A DNA stretch of 64,000 nt, taken from an uncultured Bilophila sp. (GTDB lineage Bacteria > Desulfobacterota > Desulfovibrionia > Desulfovibrionales > Desulfovibrionaceae). The DNA is taken from assembly GCA_910585945.1 (NCBI GenBank), contig CAJUHZ010000001.1, positions 1-64,000 of the forward strand, written 5' to 3'. Every line of letters begins with the position of its first letter. The stretch's first letter is position 1. The translations under genes and the position numbers were made by a program. The notes beneath the pieces were generated by a model. The model searched no databases, had not been told where the DNA came from, and saw only the letters and a list, made by a program, of their open reading frames with translations. Shown here piece by piece: positions 34,532 to 43,431 of the stretch.

Positions 34532-34608
34532 CATTTCATTCCGACGATTCGCCGGAAAAACTCTGCCTCTTTTTGCAGAGGGAATCAAGTCCCCGCTTCC
34601 GGGGAGGC

Positions 34609-35130
34609 TCAGGCCTTTTTCGGCAGCGGCGTCAGCAGCATTTGCAGGGTGCGGCCTTCGGCCTTCGGCTCCTGCTCCACCTTGCCGACTTCTTTCACGT
34701 CACTGATGATGCGCTCAAGAATGGCCAGCCCGCGATCCTTGTGGACGATTTCTCTTCCCCGGAAGAAAACGGTCACCTTGACGCGATCGCCGTCTTCAAG
34801 AAAGCGCCTGATATGCCGGACCTTGGTTTCAAAATCGTGATCGTCCGTTTTCGGACGGACCTTGATTTCCTTGATCTGCACAATGGTCTGACGCTTCTTG
34901 GCCTCTTGCTTCTTCTTTTGCGTCTCGTACTTGAACTTGCCGTAATCCATGATCCGGCACACGGGCGGATCCGCGGCAGCCGCGACTTCCACCAGATCAA
35001 GCCCATGTTCCCTGGCCAGGGCAATGGCGTCATTCCGGCCCAGAATACCAAGCTGCTCACTGTCCGCGCCGATCACCCGCACTTCACGCGCACGAATCTG
35101 CTCGTTGCGGCGTACGCCATCCTGGGGCAT
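34609..35130 (-). CDS. infC: Translation initiation factor IF-3
   Basis: The 173 aa protein has the N-domain (VRRNEQIRAREVRVIGADSE, then AREHGLDLVEVAAAADPPVC and RIMDYGKFKYE) and the C-domain (IKEIKVRPKTDDHDFETKVR, then VKVTVFFRGREIVHKDRG). It controls start-codon fidelity and ribosome recycling. The ATG at 35130 follows thrS by 19 bases without a strong Shine-Dalgarno. infC often uses unusual starts, so the exact first residue is uncertain. Confidence 0.96.
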   Translation of the reverse strand: MPQDGVRRNEQIRAREVRVIGADSEQLGILGRNDAIALAREHGLDLVEVAAAADPPVCRIMDYGKFKYETQKKKQEAKKRQTIVQIKEIKVRPKTDDHDFETKVRHIRRFLEDGDRVKVTVFFRGREIVHKDRGLAILERIISDVKEVGKVEQEPKAEGRTLQMLLTPLPKKA

Positions 35131-35149
35131 GTCCCGGCGAGGTTTGGCA

Positions 35150-37084
35150 TTAAGAGAAGCGATAGCTCATCCCTCCACGTTTGAACGGTTCCGCGCAGTC
35201 TCCGGCGATCAGGGCGGCCGTTTCGGCCACCGTCTTCACGCCGAGATTCTCGCCCGTGCGCAGGCGTACATTCATGCCCCCGGCCTCGACTTCCTTGTCG
35301 CCCACGACAAGGATGTAGGGGATCTTGGCAAGCTGCGCCTCACGCACCTTAAAGCCCAATTTTTCATTGCGCGTGTCGGCCTCCACCCGGAAGCCCTCGC
35401 GGCTCAGTGCGGCGCGCGCTTCCTCGGCAAAGGCGTTGTGCGCGTCCGTCACGGTCAGAATGCGGGCCTGCACAGGCGCAAGCCATGCCGGAAATGCGCC
35501 GGCGTAGTGCTCCGTAAGCACTCCGATGAAGCGCTCAAGCGAGCCGAGGATCGCCCGGTGAACCATGACGGGGCGGTGACGTTCCCCGTCCTGCCCGACA
35601 TATTCAAGCGCGAAGCGATCGGGCAGGGTGAAGTCGCACTGAATGGTCGAGAGCTGCCACTCCCGGCCAATGGCGTCCGTCACCTTGACGTCGATTTTCG
35701 GCCCGTAGAACGCGCCGTCCCCGGCGTTGACGGAGTACGAAAGTCCGGCCCGCTCCACCGCCTTGACGAGGGCGCTGGTGGCGCGCTCCCAATCCTCGTC
35801 GGAGCCTATGGCCTTCTCCGGCCGGGTGGAAATCACCACCCGGTACTCGAAGCCGAACAGGGCCATGAGATCCCGCACCAGGGCGATCACGCCGATGATT
35901 TCATCTTCCAGTTGCTCGGGCGCGCACAGGATATGCGCGTCGTCCTGGGTGAACTGGCGCACGCGCAACAGCCCGTGCAATACGCCGGACTTTTCGTGCC
36001 GGTGCACCACGCCAAGCTCGAAATAGCGCTGGGGAAGCTCCCGGTAACTTCGCAAATGCGCGTTGTAAATGAGCATGTGCGAGACGCAGTTCATCGGCTT
36101 GATGCCGTAGATATCGCCTTCAATCTCCGTGAAGTACATGTTTTCACGGTAATTGGCGTAATGGCCCGATTTTTCCCACAGTTCGCGCCGCAGGATCTGC
36201 GGCCCCTGCACAAGCTCGTACCCGCGCTTCAGGTGCTCCTTGCGGAGAAAGTCTTCCAGAATGGTGCGGAGCAGCATCCCCTTGGGGAGCCAGTAGACCA
36301 TGCCGGGCGCGACATCCTCATGAAACGCGAACAGTTCAAGCTCTCGCCCGAGCTTGCGGTGATCCCGCCGTTTGGCCTCCTCAATGCGGTGCAGATGCTC
36401 CCTGAGTGCCCTGGCGTCGGCAAAGGCGGTGGCGTAAATCCGCGACAGCATTCTGTTCTTTTCATCCCCGCGCCAGTAGGCCCCGGCCACGGACAGCAGC
36501 TTGTACGCCCTGACCAGGCCCGTATGGGGGATGTGCGGCCCGCGGCAGAGATCCACAAAATCGCCGTTGCGGTAGAGCGTGATTGTCCCGTCTTCCAGAT
36601 CCTTCGCCAGTTCCACCTTGTAGCTTTCGCCCATTTCGGAGAAAAGCCTGACGGCCTCGTCGCGCGAGACCTCGATCCGCTCAAAGGGCACGGCCGCCTC
36701 GACGATACGGGCCATTTCCGCTTCAATGGCGTCGAAATCTTCCGGCGTGAACGGGCGCTCGACATCGAAGTCGTAATAAAAGCCGTTTTCTATGGACGGG
36801 CCGATGGTCACCCGCGCGGCGGGGAAGAGTTTTTTCACGGCCGCGGCCATGACATGCGAGGCCGAATGGCGCAAAACGGCCAGGCCCTCGGGAGAATCGG
36901 CCAGAACAGGCGCAAGCTCGGTCGCCCCGGCGGGGACGGGCGCGCCAAGATCGAGAAGCTGTTCGCCCGCGCGGCAGGCAAGCGTTTCCTTGAACCTTTT
37001 GCCGCTGAGCGCCTGTTTGAGCACGTCTCCGCAGGTCGCGCCCGCGGACGCCGCGATCTCTTTTCCTTCCACCGAAATGTCCAT
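35150..37084 (-). CDS. thrS: Threonyl-tRNA synthetase
   Basis: The 644 aa class II synthetase has a TGS-like N-domain (1-60) and the editing domain with HSASHVMAAAVKKLFP and GFYYDFDVERPFTPED. The catalytic core shows PKGMLLRTILEDFLRKEH, MNCVSHMLIY and RVRQFTQDDAHI. The C-terminal anticodon domain (about 540-635) shows VRLRTGENLGVKTV. I chose the ATG at 37084 rather than the GTG directly before it. It starts the thrS-infC-rpmI-rplT-pheST string. Confidence 0.97.
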   Translation of the reverse strand: MDISVEGKEIAASAGATCGDVLKQALSGKRFKETLACRAGEQLLDLGAPVPAGATELAPVLADSPEGLAVLRHSASHVMAAAVKKLFPAARVTIGPSIENGFYYDFDVERPFTPEDFDAIEAEMARIVEAAVPFERIEVSRDEAVRLFSEMGESYKVELAKDLEDGTITLYRNGDFVDLCRGPHIPHTGLVRAYKLLSVAGAYWRGDEKNRMLSRIYATAFADARALREHLHRIEEAKRRDHRKLGRELELFAFHEDVAPGMVYWLPKGMLLRTILEDFLRKEHLKRGYELVQGPQILRRELWEKSGHYANYRENMYFTEIEGDIYGIKPMNCVSHMLIYNAHLRSYRELPQRYFELGVVHRHEKSGVLHGLLRVRQFTQDDAHILCAPEQLEDEIIGVIALVRDLMALFGFEYRVVISTRPEKAIGSDEDWERATSALVKAVERAGLSYSVNAGDGAFYGPKIDVKVTDAIGREWQLSTIQCDFTLPDRFALEYVGQDGERHRPVMVHRAILGSLERFIGVLTEHYAGAFPAWLAPVQARILTVTDAHNAFAEEARAALSREGFRVEADTRNEKLGFKVREAQLAKIPYILVVGDKEVEAGGMNVRLRTGENLGVKTVAETAALIAGDCAEPFKRGGMSYRFS

Positions 37085-37155
37085 CACCGCACCTTCGCTT
37101 GTACGTCTTCAGGGTCGGTTGCACGGTCGGACGCGCTTCGGCTTCCGGCCAATAC

Positions 37156-37198
37156 AAAAACAGGGCGGGAGGCCTAACCTCCCTCCCTGCATTTTTTT
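37156..37198 (-). terminator. Intrinsic terminator below tRNA-Val
   Basis: On the minus strand CAGGGAGGGAGG and CCTCCCGCCCTG form a 12 bp stem with one mismatch, followed by five T residues. The other strand also has a T-run. It ends the tRNA transcript, so thrS needs its own promoter in the 70 bases that follow. Confidence 0.88.
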
Positions 37199-37200
37199 AA

Positions 37201-37276
37201 TGGTAGGCACGAGCAGACTTGAACTGCTGACCCCTTCCGTGTCAAGGAAGTGCTCTGCCACCTGAGCTACGCGCCT
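37201..37276 (-). tRNA. tRNA-Val (GAC)
   Basis: The 76-base gene reads AGGCGCGTAGCTCAGGTGGC at the 5' end. The anticodon arm is CTTCC-TTGACAC-GGAAG, so the anticodon is GAC. A GTTCAAGTC T-loop follows, and the acceptor stem AGGCGCG pairs with CGTGCCT. CCA is encoded. A promoter is seen 25 bases upstream and a terminator follows at once. Confidence 0.95.
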
Positions 37277-37300
37277 GTTCTTGTGCTTGAAGCAGGGTTG

Positions 37301-37329
37301 TTCCTACACGCCTTGCGCCGGGGCGTCAA
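37301..37329 (-). promoter_or_regulatory. Sigma-70 promoter for tRNA-Val
   Basis: On the minus strand TTGACG is followed by a 17-base spacer and TAGGAA, with transcription expected to begin about 18 bases before the tRNA. Confidence 0.75.
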
Positions 37330-37413
37330 GCTTTTTTCACATCTTTTTTCGCTTTCGCGCCAGATCCGGAACAAACGTCTTCACAAAGCCCATGCCCGCA
37401 ATATGGGGAAATC

Positions 37414-37689
37414 CTACTTCACCGCGTCCTTCAGCAACTTGCCGGGCGTGAACTTCACGACGCGGGACGCAGGAATGATGCAGTCCTCGTTGGTGCGGGG
37501 GTTGCGCCCCTTGCGTTCGGCGCGCTCCACCACCTTGAAGCTGCCGAACCCGGTGAAGGACACCGATTCTCCCTTTGCCAGGGTTTCGGACAGAACAGTC
37601 AGCGCCGCGTCCAGAAAGCTTTCCGTCGCGGCCTTGGTGGACAACCCGCTCTTCGCGTGGATTTTATCAACAAGATCTGCCTTGGTCAT
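37414..37689 (-). CDS. hup: HU-family DNA-binding protein
   Basis: The 91 aa histone-like protein begins MTKADLVDKIHAKSGLSTKA, has the signature FTGFGSFKVVERAERKGRNP with the DNA-contacting arm, and ends VVKFTPGKLLKDAV. The ATG at 37689 has AAGGAG six bases upstream. It bends and compacts DNA. The gene is on its own, with 254 bases to the M23 peptidase gene in which only a GGCCG/CGGCC A-loop hairpin near 37873 is noticeable. Confidence 0.95.
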   Translation of the reverse strand: MTKADLVDKIHAKSGLSTKAATESFLDAALTVLSETLAKGESVSFTGFGSFKVVERAERKGRNPRTNEDCIIPASRVVKFTPGKLLKDAVK

Positions 37690-37943
37690 AGGATTCTCCT
37701 TCTCTTGTTTGGCCTCGGGGAGGCCCGGAAACCCGGAACAGGACGGTTTTTCACGGCCGCCCCGCCGTCTCTGACTCCCGGCCGCCCCATGCCGCCGACA
37801 TTCCCAATACCCGGCCGGAGTCATGAGGTCAACACTTTTCCCCAAATATCAAAGGCCTGCACCCTTCCGGATCCAGCCAGGCCGAAAAAATCCGGCCGCG
37901 GCGCGCGCCATGAAAACGCTGCCGAAAAAACATGAAGGGACTT

Positions 37944-39464
37944 CTACTCCGGGGCAAACCATGTGTCCGGATCATACCCCGAGAGATCCTTGCCGCTCCA
38001 GCAGGCGTTCACGGCGTTCACCACAGACCGGAAGCTCTTCATGCGCTTGCGATCCACGGCCCGATCCCGCGGAACCACCAGCTTGTGCGGGTTGACGAAC
38101 TTGCCCCGCTGCTTGATCCGGAAGTCGAGGTGCGGACCTGTGGCCGTGCCCGTGGCGCCCACATACCCGATGGTCTGCCCCTGGCGAACGGCCACGCCCG
38201 GGCGGATGCCCCGGGCGAAGCGCGACATGTGCCCGTACATGGATTCCAGCCCGCCCGAATGCCTGATGACGACCTGCTTGCCGTACCCGCCGGCCCGGCC
38301 GGCCCGCGAGACGACGCCGTCGCCCACGGCCATGATCGGCGTTCCGTGCGGCGCGCCGTAATCAATGCCCTGATGCGGGCGCACCTGACCATAGATGGGA
38401 TGCCGCCGCGCCATGCTGTACCCCGAAGTCACGCGCAAAAAGGAAAGCGGCGCCTTGAGCAGCACCCGGTGCAGACTCTCGCCCCTGGCGTTGTAATAGG
38501 CGGACTTGCCGAACTCGTTGGGGAACATGTAGGCCTCATGCAGCTTGCCCTTGTTGGTGAAGCGCGCCCCGAGCAGCCGGCCGTATCCCTTGAACACGCC
38601 GTCCCGGCTGCGTTTTTCCACCAGGACTTCAAAGCTGTCCCCCACGCGCAGATCGGTGATGAAGTTGATTTCCGATCCGAACACGTCCGCCAGGGCAATG
38701 GCAAGACCAACGGTTTCCCCCATGCCGACGACAGCTTCGGAAAGGTTGGTGGATATGGCCCCGTGCACGCGGACAAGTTCCGTCGTGTAGTCGATTTTTT
38801 CGATGGATGCGGAAAAAACATCCTCCGTCCGGCGGATCTCCAGGATTCTGTCGCCGTCGATTTCGTAACGAAAGGCGCGGAACGTGCCGTCGGCCGGATC
38901 GCGGATCACCGCGAAGGGATGCCCTGCCTTGATGTTTGTGAGGCTGTACAAGGGCTTGGCGGCATTCAGGGCCGCCGTATAGTCGTTGGCGTTCATCCAG
39001 GCGGCGAGGAGCTTGCCGGCGGAATCGCCTTTCAGAACCTCGCTGTGCAGAATTTCCCCCCGTTCCGGATCAAGCTCCACCGTGTAGCGGGGATTTTCCT
39101 CGAAAACGCGCGGTTCGTCCGTATCTCCCTCTTCCGTCTCGGCCGTTTCATCAGTCGCTTCAGTCGCATCGTCGGGCTGTTTTTCTTCCGAATCCGCCGC
39201 CTGATCTTCCTCAGCGGCATGAACGGCGGCAATGTCGGAAGAAAAAACCTCAATAACATGTTCGGGCGTGGGCCGACGGCTGCTCTCTCCGGAAGAGGCG
39301 TCGTCCCATTCGCCGCCGCGCACGCCGTCGTCGTGCCCGAGAACGACAAGCAGCGGGACGGGAAGACTCTGCCGGAACTCTTCATTCCAGCGGGCAAGAA
39401 AAAACAGCGTGGTCCAGACCACACACGCCGCGGCAACGCCGCCTACAATCCATTTTTTTTGCAT
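37944..39464 (-). CDS. M23 family metallopeptidase, membrane-anchored
   Basis: The 506 aa protein starts MQKKWIVGGVAAACVVWTTL, a signal anchor. An acidic low-complexity linker (about residues 70-120, rich in Asp/Glu/Thr) follows, then two SH3/CsgG-like periplasmic segments. The LytM domain at about 380-480 has zinc ligands in HQGIDYGAPHGTPIMAVGDG and the HxH site GPHLDFRI. Such enzymes cut peptidoglycan cross-links or activate amidases. AAGGAAGG precedes the ATG; the longer frame upstream is not supported. Confidence 0.93.
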   Translation of the reverse strand: MQKKWIVGGVAAACVVWTTLFFLARWNEEFRQSLPVPLLVVLGHDDGVRGGEWDDASSGESSRRPTPEHVIEVFSSDIAAVHAAEEDQAADSEEKQPDDATEATDETAETEEGDTDEPRVFEENPRYTVELDPERGEILHSEVLKGDSAGKLLAAWMNANDYTAALNAAKPLYSLTNIKAGHPFAVIRDPADGTFRAFRYEIDGDRILEIRRTEDVFSASIEKIDYTTELVRVHGAISTNLSEAVVGMGETVGLAIALADVFGSEINFITDLRVGDSFEVLVEKRSRDGVFKGYGRLLGARFTNKGKLHEAYMFPNEFGKSAYYNARGESLHRVLLKAPLSFLRVTSGYSMARRHPIYGQVRPHQGIDYGAPHGTPIMAVGDGVVSRAGRAGGYGKQVVIRHSGGLESMYGHMSRFARGIRPGVAVRQGQTIGYVGATGTATGPHLDFRIKQRGKFVNPHKLVVPRDRAVDRKRMKSFRSVVNAVNACWSGKDLSGYDPDTWFAPE

Positions 39465-39774
39465 CAAACCTTCCTTGGGCGGCGTCACCGCCGCGCCGAC
39501 TCTCTTTCGGGAGACAGCGTAGCCCGCTCCGGCCAAAAGAAAAAGACCATTTCCACATGCCGGAAGGGCTTGATGCAACGCAAGTTGTTCAATTTTTTGT
39601 TCTAATGGGAGCGGGTTAAAATCTTTGCATCCTGCCGGCAATGTTCCGGCAGGAATCGGTTCGCGCATTTGAACGGAAAATCCGCTCCATGCCGACGGGC
39701 GAAATCAAACGCGCCGGGCGACAAGGCGGCGGCGCGTTTGTTGAGGACAAGAGCCGTAGTGTGAACACGCCCAG

Positions 39775-39830
39775 GTCAGCCCTCATCAAACGCCGTCCGC
39801 GAAAAACCGTTTCTTTCGGCCGACGGCGTT
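39775..39830 (-). repeat. Dispersed repeat family A, copy 3 (inverted)
   Basis: Read on the minus strand: GGCCGAAAGAAACGGTTTTT, then CGCGGACGGCGTTTGATGAG and GGCTG. The order of blocks is identical to copy 1. It lies in the gap between gatB and the M23 gene. Confidence 0.6.
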
Positions 39831-39850
39831 GCAAGGCCGCAGAGAGAAGT

Positions 39851-41311
39851 CTATCCGTCCAGTCGCCTCCTGAGCGCCTCGTTGACCAGGGCGGGGTTGG
39901 CCTTGCCCTTCATCCGGCGCATGACCTGCCCGACGAAAAAGGCGGCCAACTTGGTTTTTCCGCCCCGGTAGGCTTCGACTTCAGCCGGATTTTCCGCCAG
40001 GGCCGCCTCCACCGCCGCCTCAATGGCCGCGGTGTCCGAAACCTGGACAAGCCCCCTTTCGCGGACGTACGCCTCGGGCATGACGCCGGAGGCGAAAAGA
40101 TCGCTGAAAATGTCGTTCGCGATCTTTGCGCTGATGACGCCTTCATCCACAATGCGCGCCAGTTCGGCCAGAGCTTCCGGCCTGAAGGCCGCGCCAGCCG
40201 GTTCCTTGCCCTGACTCGGCCCGCGCGGAGCGGGTTCACGCTGGTTGAGTTCGCGCAGAAGCGGTCCAAGCATGAGGTTGGCTATCTTGCGCGGCTCCGG
40301 GTAGACCGCCACGGCGGCCTCGAAAAAGTCGGCCAGCGCTCTGTCGGCCACAAGGGTTTCCGCATCCTGCTCCGCGAGCTTCCACTCCCGCATGAAGCGG
40401 GCGCGCCGCGCCGCCGGCAGTTCCGGCAGAGAGGCTTTCCACGCTTCGAGCCGCTCCGGTTCAATGTGCACGGGCATGAGATCGGGATCGGGGAAGTACC
40501 GGTAGTCGTGCGCCTCTTCCTTGTCGCGCATGGAGGAGGTGACGCCTTTCACGCTGTCGTAGAGCCGTGTTTCCTGCACCACGCGCTCGCCGTCTTCAAG
40601 AACGTCCTCCTGCCGGGAGATCTCGAATTCAATCGCGCGCTGCACATGGCGGAAGGAATTGAGGTTCTTCAATTCGGTGCGGGTGCCGAGGGCGCTTGCG
40701 CCGCGCGGACGGATCGACACGTTGGCGTCGCAACGAAAACTCCCTTCCTCCATGTTCCCGTCGCTGATCCCGAGGTGCACCACAATTGCATGGAGCGCCT
40801 TGAGATAGGCGACGGCCTCCTCCGCGCTCCGCATGTCCGGCTCGGACACGATTTCGATGAGCGGCACGCCGGCCCGGTTGAGATCGACGAAACTCCTGTC
40901 CTCCACGGCGGAGTGGATGTTCTTGCCCGCGTCCGTCTCCATGTGAATGCGGGTGATGCCGATGCGCCGCGTCTTTCCTCCGACATCAATGTCAAGGTGG
41001 CCGTGTTCGCACAGGGGGCGTTCAAACTGGGAAATCTGGTAGTTTACCGGCATGTCCGGGTAAAAATAGTTTTTCCGGGCAAAAACGGAGTCGTTGTTGA
41101 TGGTGCAGCCAAGGGCGAGACCGGCCCTGGCGGCATACTCCACCGCGCGCTCGTTGAGCACAGGCAACGCGCCGGGCATACCGGCGCACACTTCGCACAC
41201 GTTGGTGTTCGGCTCCACGCCAAAGGTGGTCGGGCAGGAACAGAACAGCTTGGATTCCGTACACAGATGAACATGCACTTCAAGGCCGATGACGGCTTCG
41301 TACTCGGACAT
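39851..41311 (-). CDS. gatB: Aspartyl/glutamyl-tRNA amidotransferase subunit B
   Basis: GatB binds misacylated tRNA and catalyses kinase and transamidation steps with GatCA. The 486 aa protein shows EAVIGLEVHVHLCTESKLFC, the zinc-site cysteines (FCSCP...CEVCAGMPGALP), the catalytic-domain segment YFYPDMPVNYQISQFERPLC, and a YqeY-like tail (about 340-486). The ATG at 41311 has GGAGG upstream. gatA and gatC are outside the window. Confidence 0.96.
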   Translation of the reverse strand: MSEYEAVIGLEVHVHLCTESKLFCSCPTTFGVEPNTNVCEVCAGMPGALPVLNERAVEYAARAGLALGCTINNDSVFARKNYFYPDMPVNYQISQFERPLCEHGHLDIDVGGKTRRIGITRIHMETDAGKNIHSAVEDRSFVDLNRAGVPLIEIVSEPDMRSAEEAVAYLKALHAIVVHLGISDGNMEEGSFRCDANVSIRPRGASALGTRTELKNLNSFRHVQRAIEFEISRQEDVLEDGERVVQETRLYDSVKGVTSSMRDKEEAHDYRYFPDPDLMPVHIEPERLEAWKASLPELPAARRARFMREWKLAEQDAETLVADRALADFFEAAVAVYPEPRKIANLMLGPLLRELNQREPAPRGPSQGKEPAGAAFRPEALAELARIVDEGVISAKIANDIFSDLFASGVMPEAYVRERGLVQVSDTAAIEAAVEAALAENPAEVEAYRGGKTKLAAFFVGQVMRRMKGKANPALVNEALRRRLDG

Positions 41312-41348
41312 GCGCCCTCCGCGCGCCCGCATCGCGCTCCCGCCGGGG

Positions 41349-42005
41349 CTACCCGCGCGGCGCGTACAACTGGGGGTTGAGGTTCGGATCATTATACATC
41401 TTGAACTGAAAATACACTCCGGGCCGCTTGGTTCCGGCCAGATATTCGGCCATCAAGCCCTGAACGGCCGCGGCCAGATCCTGGCGCTGTCTGTGCAGAA
41501 CCGCGAGCTTCTCCCGGCAGGCGGCGATATGGTCGGGGCTTGCGTCCTCACGCCGGGTCTGCTCCGCCATGTGCCAGATCTTGAGGCTGAGGATGGAAAG
41601 CCGGTCAATGGCCATGCCCGGCGATTCGGTGTTGTACGCCTCGGGACATGCCTCGGGCAGGTACGGCCGCAACAGCGCGACAAGGCAGGCGTCCACCCGT
41701 TCCATGCGATCGTTGCGTTCCTGGTTGAGCACGTCAATGCGCCGCTTGCAGTCGGCAATGACGGCGTCGTCCACATCGCGGCGACGGGCCGTATCTTCCA
41801 CATGCCAGAGGCGGAAATTGCGCAGGTGCTGATCCAGCACAAGGGCGCGCAGGCTATTGGACAGAGCGCCGGGCGAAACCTCCGGCCCGGCAAGGGCGGG
41901 CGGCTCCGGCGCGGCGGGTTCTTCGGAATGCCAGCGTTCCGTGGCTTCATCCTGAAGGGCGAAGCAATCGGAGAGCAAATCAGCGAGAGACGAAGGGAAA
42001 GTCAT
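41349..42005 (-). CDS. DUF4254 family protein, 218 aa
   Basis: The all-helical protein matches the DUF4254 pattern, with LVLDQHLRNFRLWHVEDTAR and then DAVIADCKRRIDVLNQERND and MAIDRLSILSLKIWHMAEQT. Conserved His, Trp and Arg residues suggest a binding or catalytic helix bundle. The function is unknown. It is encoded between nadK and gatB in the same direction with gaps of 149 and 37 bases. The start at 42005 has only a weak site. Confidence 0.75.
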   Translation of the reverse strand: MTFPSSLADLLSDCFALQDEATERWHSEEPAAPEPPALAGPEVSPGALSNSLRALVLDQHLRNFRLWHVEDTARRRDVDDAVIADCKRRIDVLNQERNDRMERVDACLVALLRPYLPEACPEAYNTESPGMAIDRLSILSLKIWHMAEQTRREDASPDHIAACREKLAVLHRQRQDLAAAVQGLMAEYLAGTKRPGVYFQFKMYNDPNLNPQLYAPRG

Positions 42006-42154
42006 GCGGTGCACCAAGTCCTTACATTCAATGCCGTGAAACAGATCGGCCTGTTGCGGGAAAATGCCGCTCCCCGCCAGAAAAAAACGATTCTTGCGGC
42101 CGGATTCATGCCCGGGCAGAATTTTCTGCCGCGGGCCGGGGCCGCCCCGCAACG

Positions 42155-43078
42155 TCAGCAGGCGCCGGTGCGGAGAAACCCCCGCTCGCCCAGCCGGCCA
42201 AAATAACTGTCGTGCGGCAATGTCATCTGGGAAAGCCCCGCATCAAGACAACGCACGGTCACGGCGTCGCCGGGAGCAAGGGCAAAGCCCTCCTGCCCGT
42301 CCACAGTCAAAAAGGCGTCCACGGCAAGAGGCCCCTCCTCGTCGCGGCCCGCGTTTTCCGCCGGGAAGGGGGCCCGGGGCGCCGTTTCCAGGCGCACGCC
42401 CCGATCCGGAGGCAGGACCATGGCCGGAAAACTCTTGAAAAAGGGCGAAACAGGCGTCACCGCCAGCCCCCGGACGTCGGGATGCAACAGCGCCCCGTGG
42501 GCGGACAGGGCGTAGGCCGACGTGCCCTGGGGCGTGGAAATCACCATGCCGTCGGATCGCACCCAGCCGAGATCGTGTTCCTCTCCGTCCGGATCTTCCA
42601 CCACCACGCGCACAGGCAGGACGCGGGCCAGAGATCCCCTGCCCACCACCACGTCATTGACGGCCAGACCGTTCACGCCGGCGTGGCCGCGCGCTTCCCA
42701 GGCCAGACAGAGACGGGGGCGGGCGCAGAGGGTTCCGGCGAGGAGACGTTCGAGCCACGCTTCCCAGCCGTCGGGCGGCACTTCGGCCAAAAAGCCGACC
42801 TGCCCGAAATTGACGCCCATGTATGGAGGCGCGGCCGATCCAAGGCCGGCAAGCCGCCGGCAGACGCCCACCACCGTTCCGTCGCCGCCGAGCACGATGA
42901 CCGCGCTCCGGCCCGCCGCCGCGGCGCGCAACATTTCCGCCGGGGCGTCGGCCGCAAGGATGGCGGCGGAGGCCCTCCGCGTCTCCAGCCAGGAACGCAT
43001 GATCCGGGCCAGCGCCAGCGCGCCGGCATGGCCCGCCTTGACGACAAGCAGAAAGGAAGGCGACGGGAAATCTTTCAT
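42155..43078 (-). CDS. nadK: NAD kinase
   Basis: NadK phosphorylates NAD to NADP. The 307 aa protein has the GGDGT motif in SAVIVLGGDGTVVGVCRRLA, then MGVNFGQVGFLAEVPPDGW, the NAD-site region GLAVNDVVVGRGSLAR and DGMVISTPQGTSAYALSAHG. All are diagnostic. The region before its start faces gmhA divergently. The Shine-Dalgarno is weak (AGAAGT). Confidence 0.95.
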   Translation of the reverse strand: MKDFPSPSFLLVVKAGHAGALALARIMRSWLETRRASAAILAADAPAEMLRAAAAGRSAVIVLGGDGTVVGVCRRLAGLGSAAPPYMGVNFGQVGFLAEVPPDGWEAWLERLLAGTLCARPRLCLAWEARGHAGVNGLAVNDVVVGRGSLARVLPVRVVVEDPDGEEHDLGWVRSDGMVISTPQGTSAYALSAHGALLHPDVRGLAVTPVSPFFKSFPAMVLPPDRGVRLETAPRAPFPAENAGRDEEGPLAVDAFLTVDGQEGFALAPGDAVTVRCLDAGLSQMTLPHDSYFGRLGERGFLRTGAC

Positions 43079-43431
43079 GAGCGACTTCTAGTCAAATCCC
43101 GAATTTTCTTCAACAGAACATTTTCCGGGGGCGCGGATCATGTGGTATGGAAGTTCTGCCCCGCTGCCGGGCGACGAGGCATGGGCATGATGCCCCCGTA
43201 ATGTCCCGGCCCCGGGCGTCGGCCGGCCATTGCGGGGCAGGGGAATCATTCCCCTGTCGAAGGGATTGGGAGCGAGAAGTCCCCAAGAGTTCCGAACCAC
43301 TGCCGGGCGACGCCGCACGTTGTCACCGGGCGTGTTTTCGCGTAGGTTCTCCTGCCGGATCGATGCGTTTCGCCTGCCCGAAACGCCACTCGCGCCAGGG
43401 AACGCCGGGCGCGACAAACGGAGCAAAGCCT
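43079..43431. other. Divergent intergenic region nadK / gmhA
   Basis: In this 353-base gap I see no supported gene. A TGCCGGGCGACG motif occurs twice (about 43161 and 43300). A small GGGGAA/TTCCCC hairpin lies at 43239-43253. Promoters for both flanking genes should lie here, but none has a clear consensus. Confidence 0.5.

Noticed and set aside
37873..37890. Intrinsic terminator after the M23 gene
   Set aside because: The GGCCG/CGGCC stem has its A-run in the loop rather than a T-run after the stem, so it was left as an unexplained hairpin.
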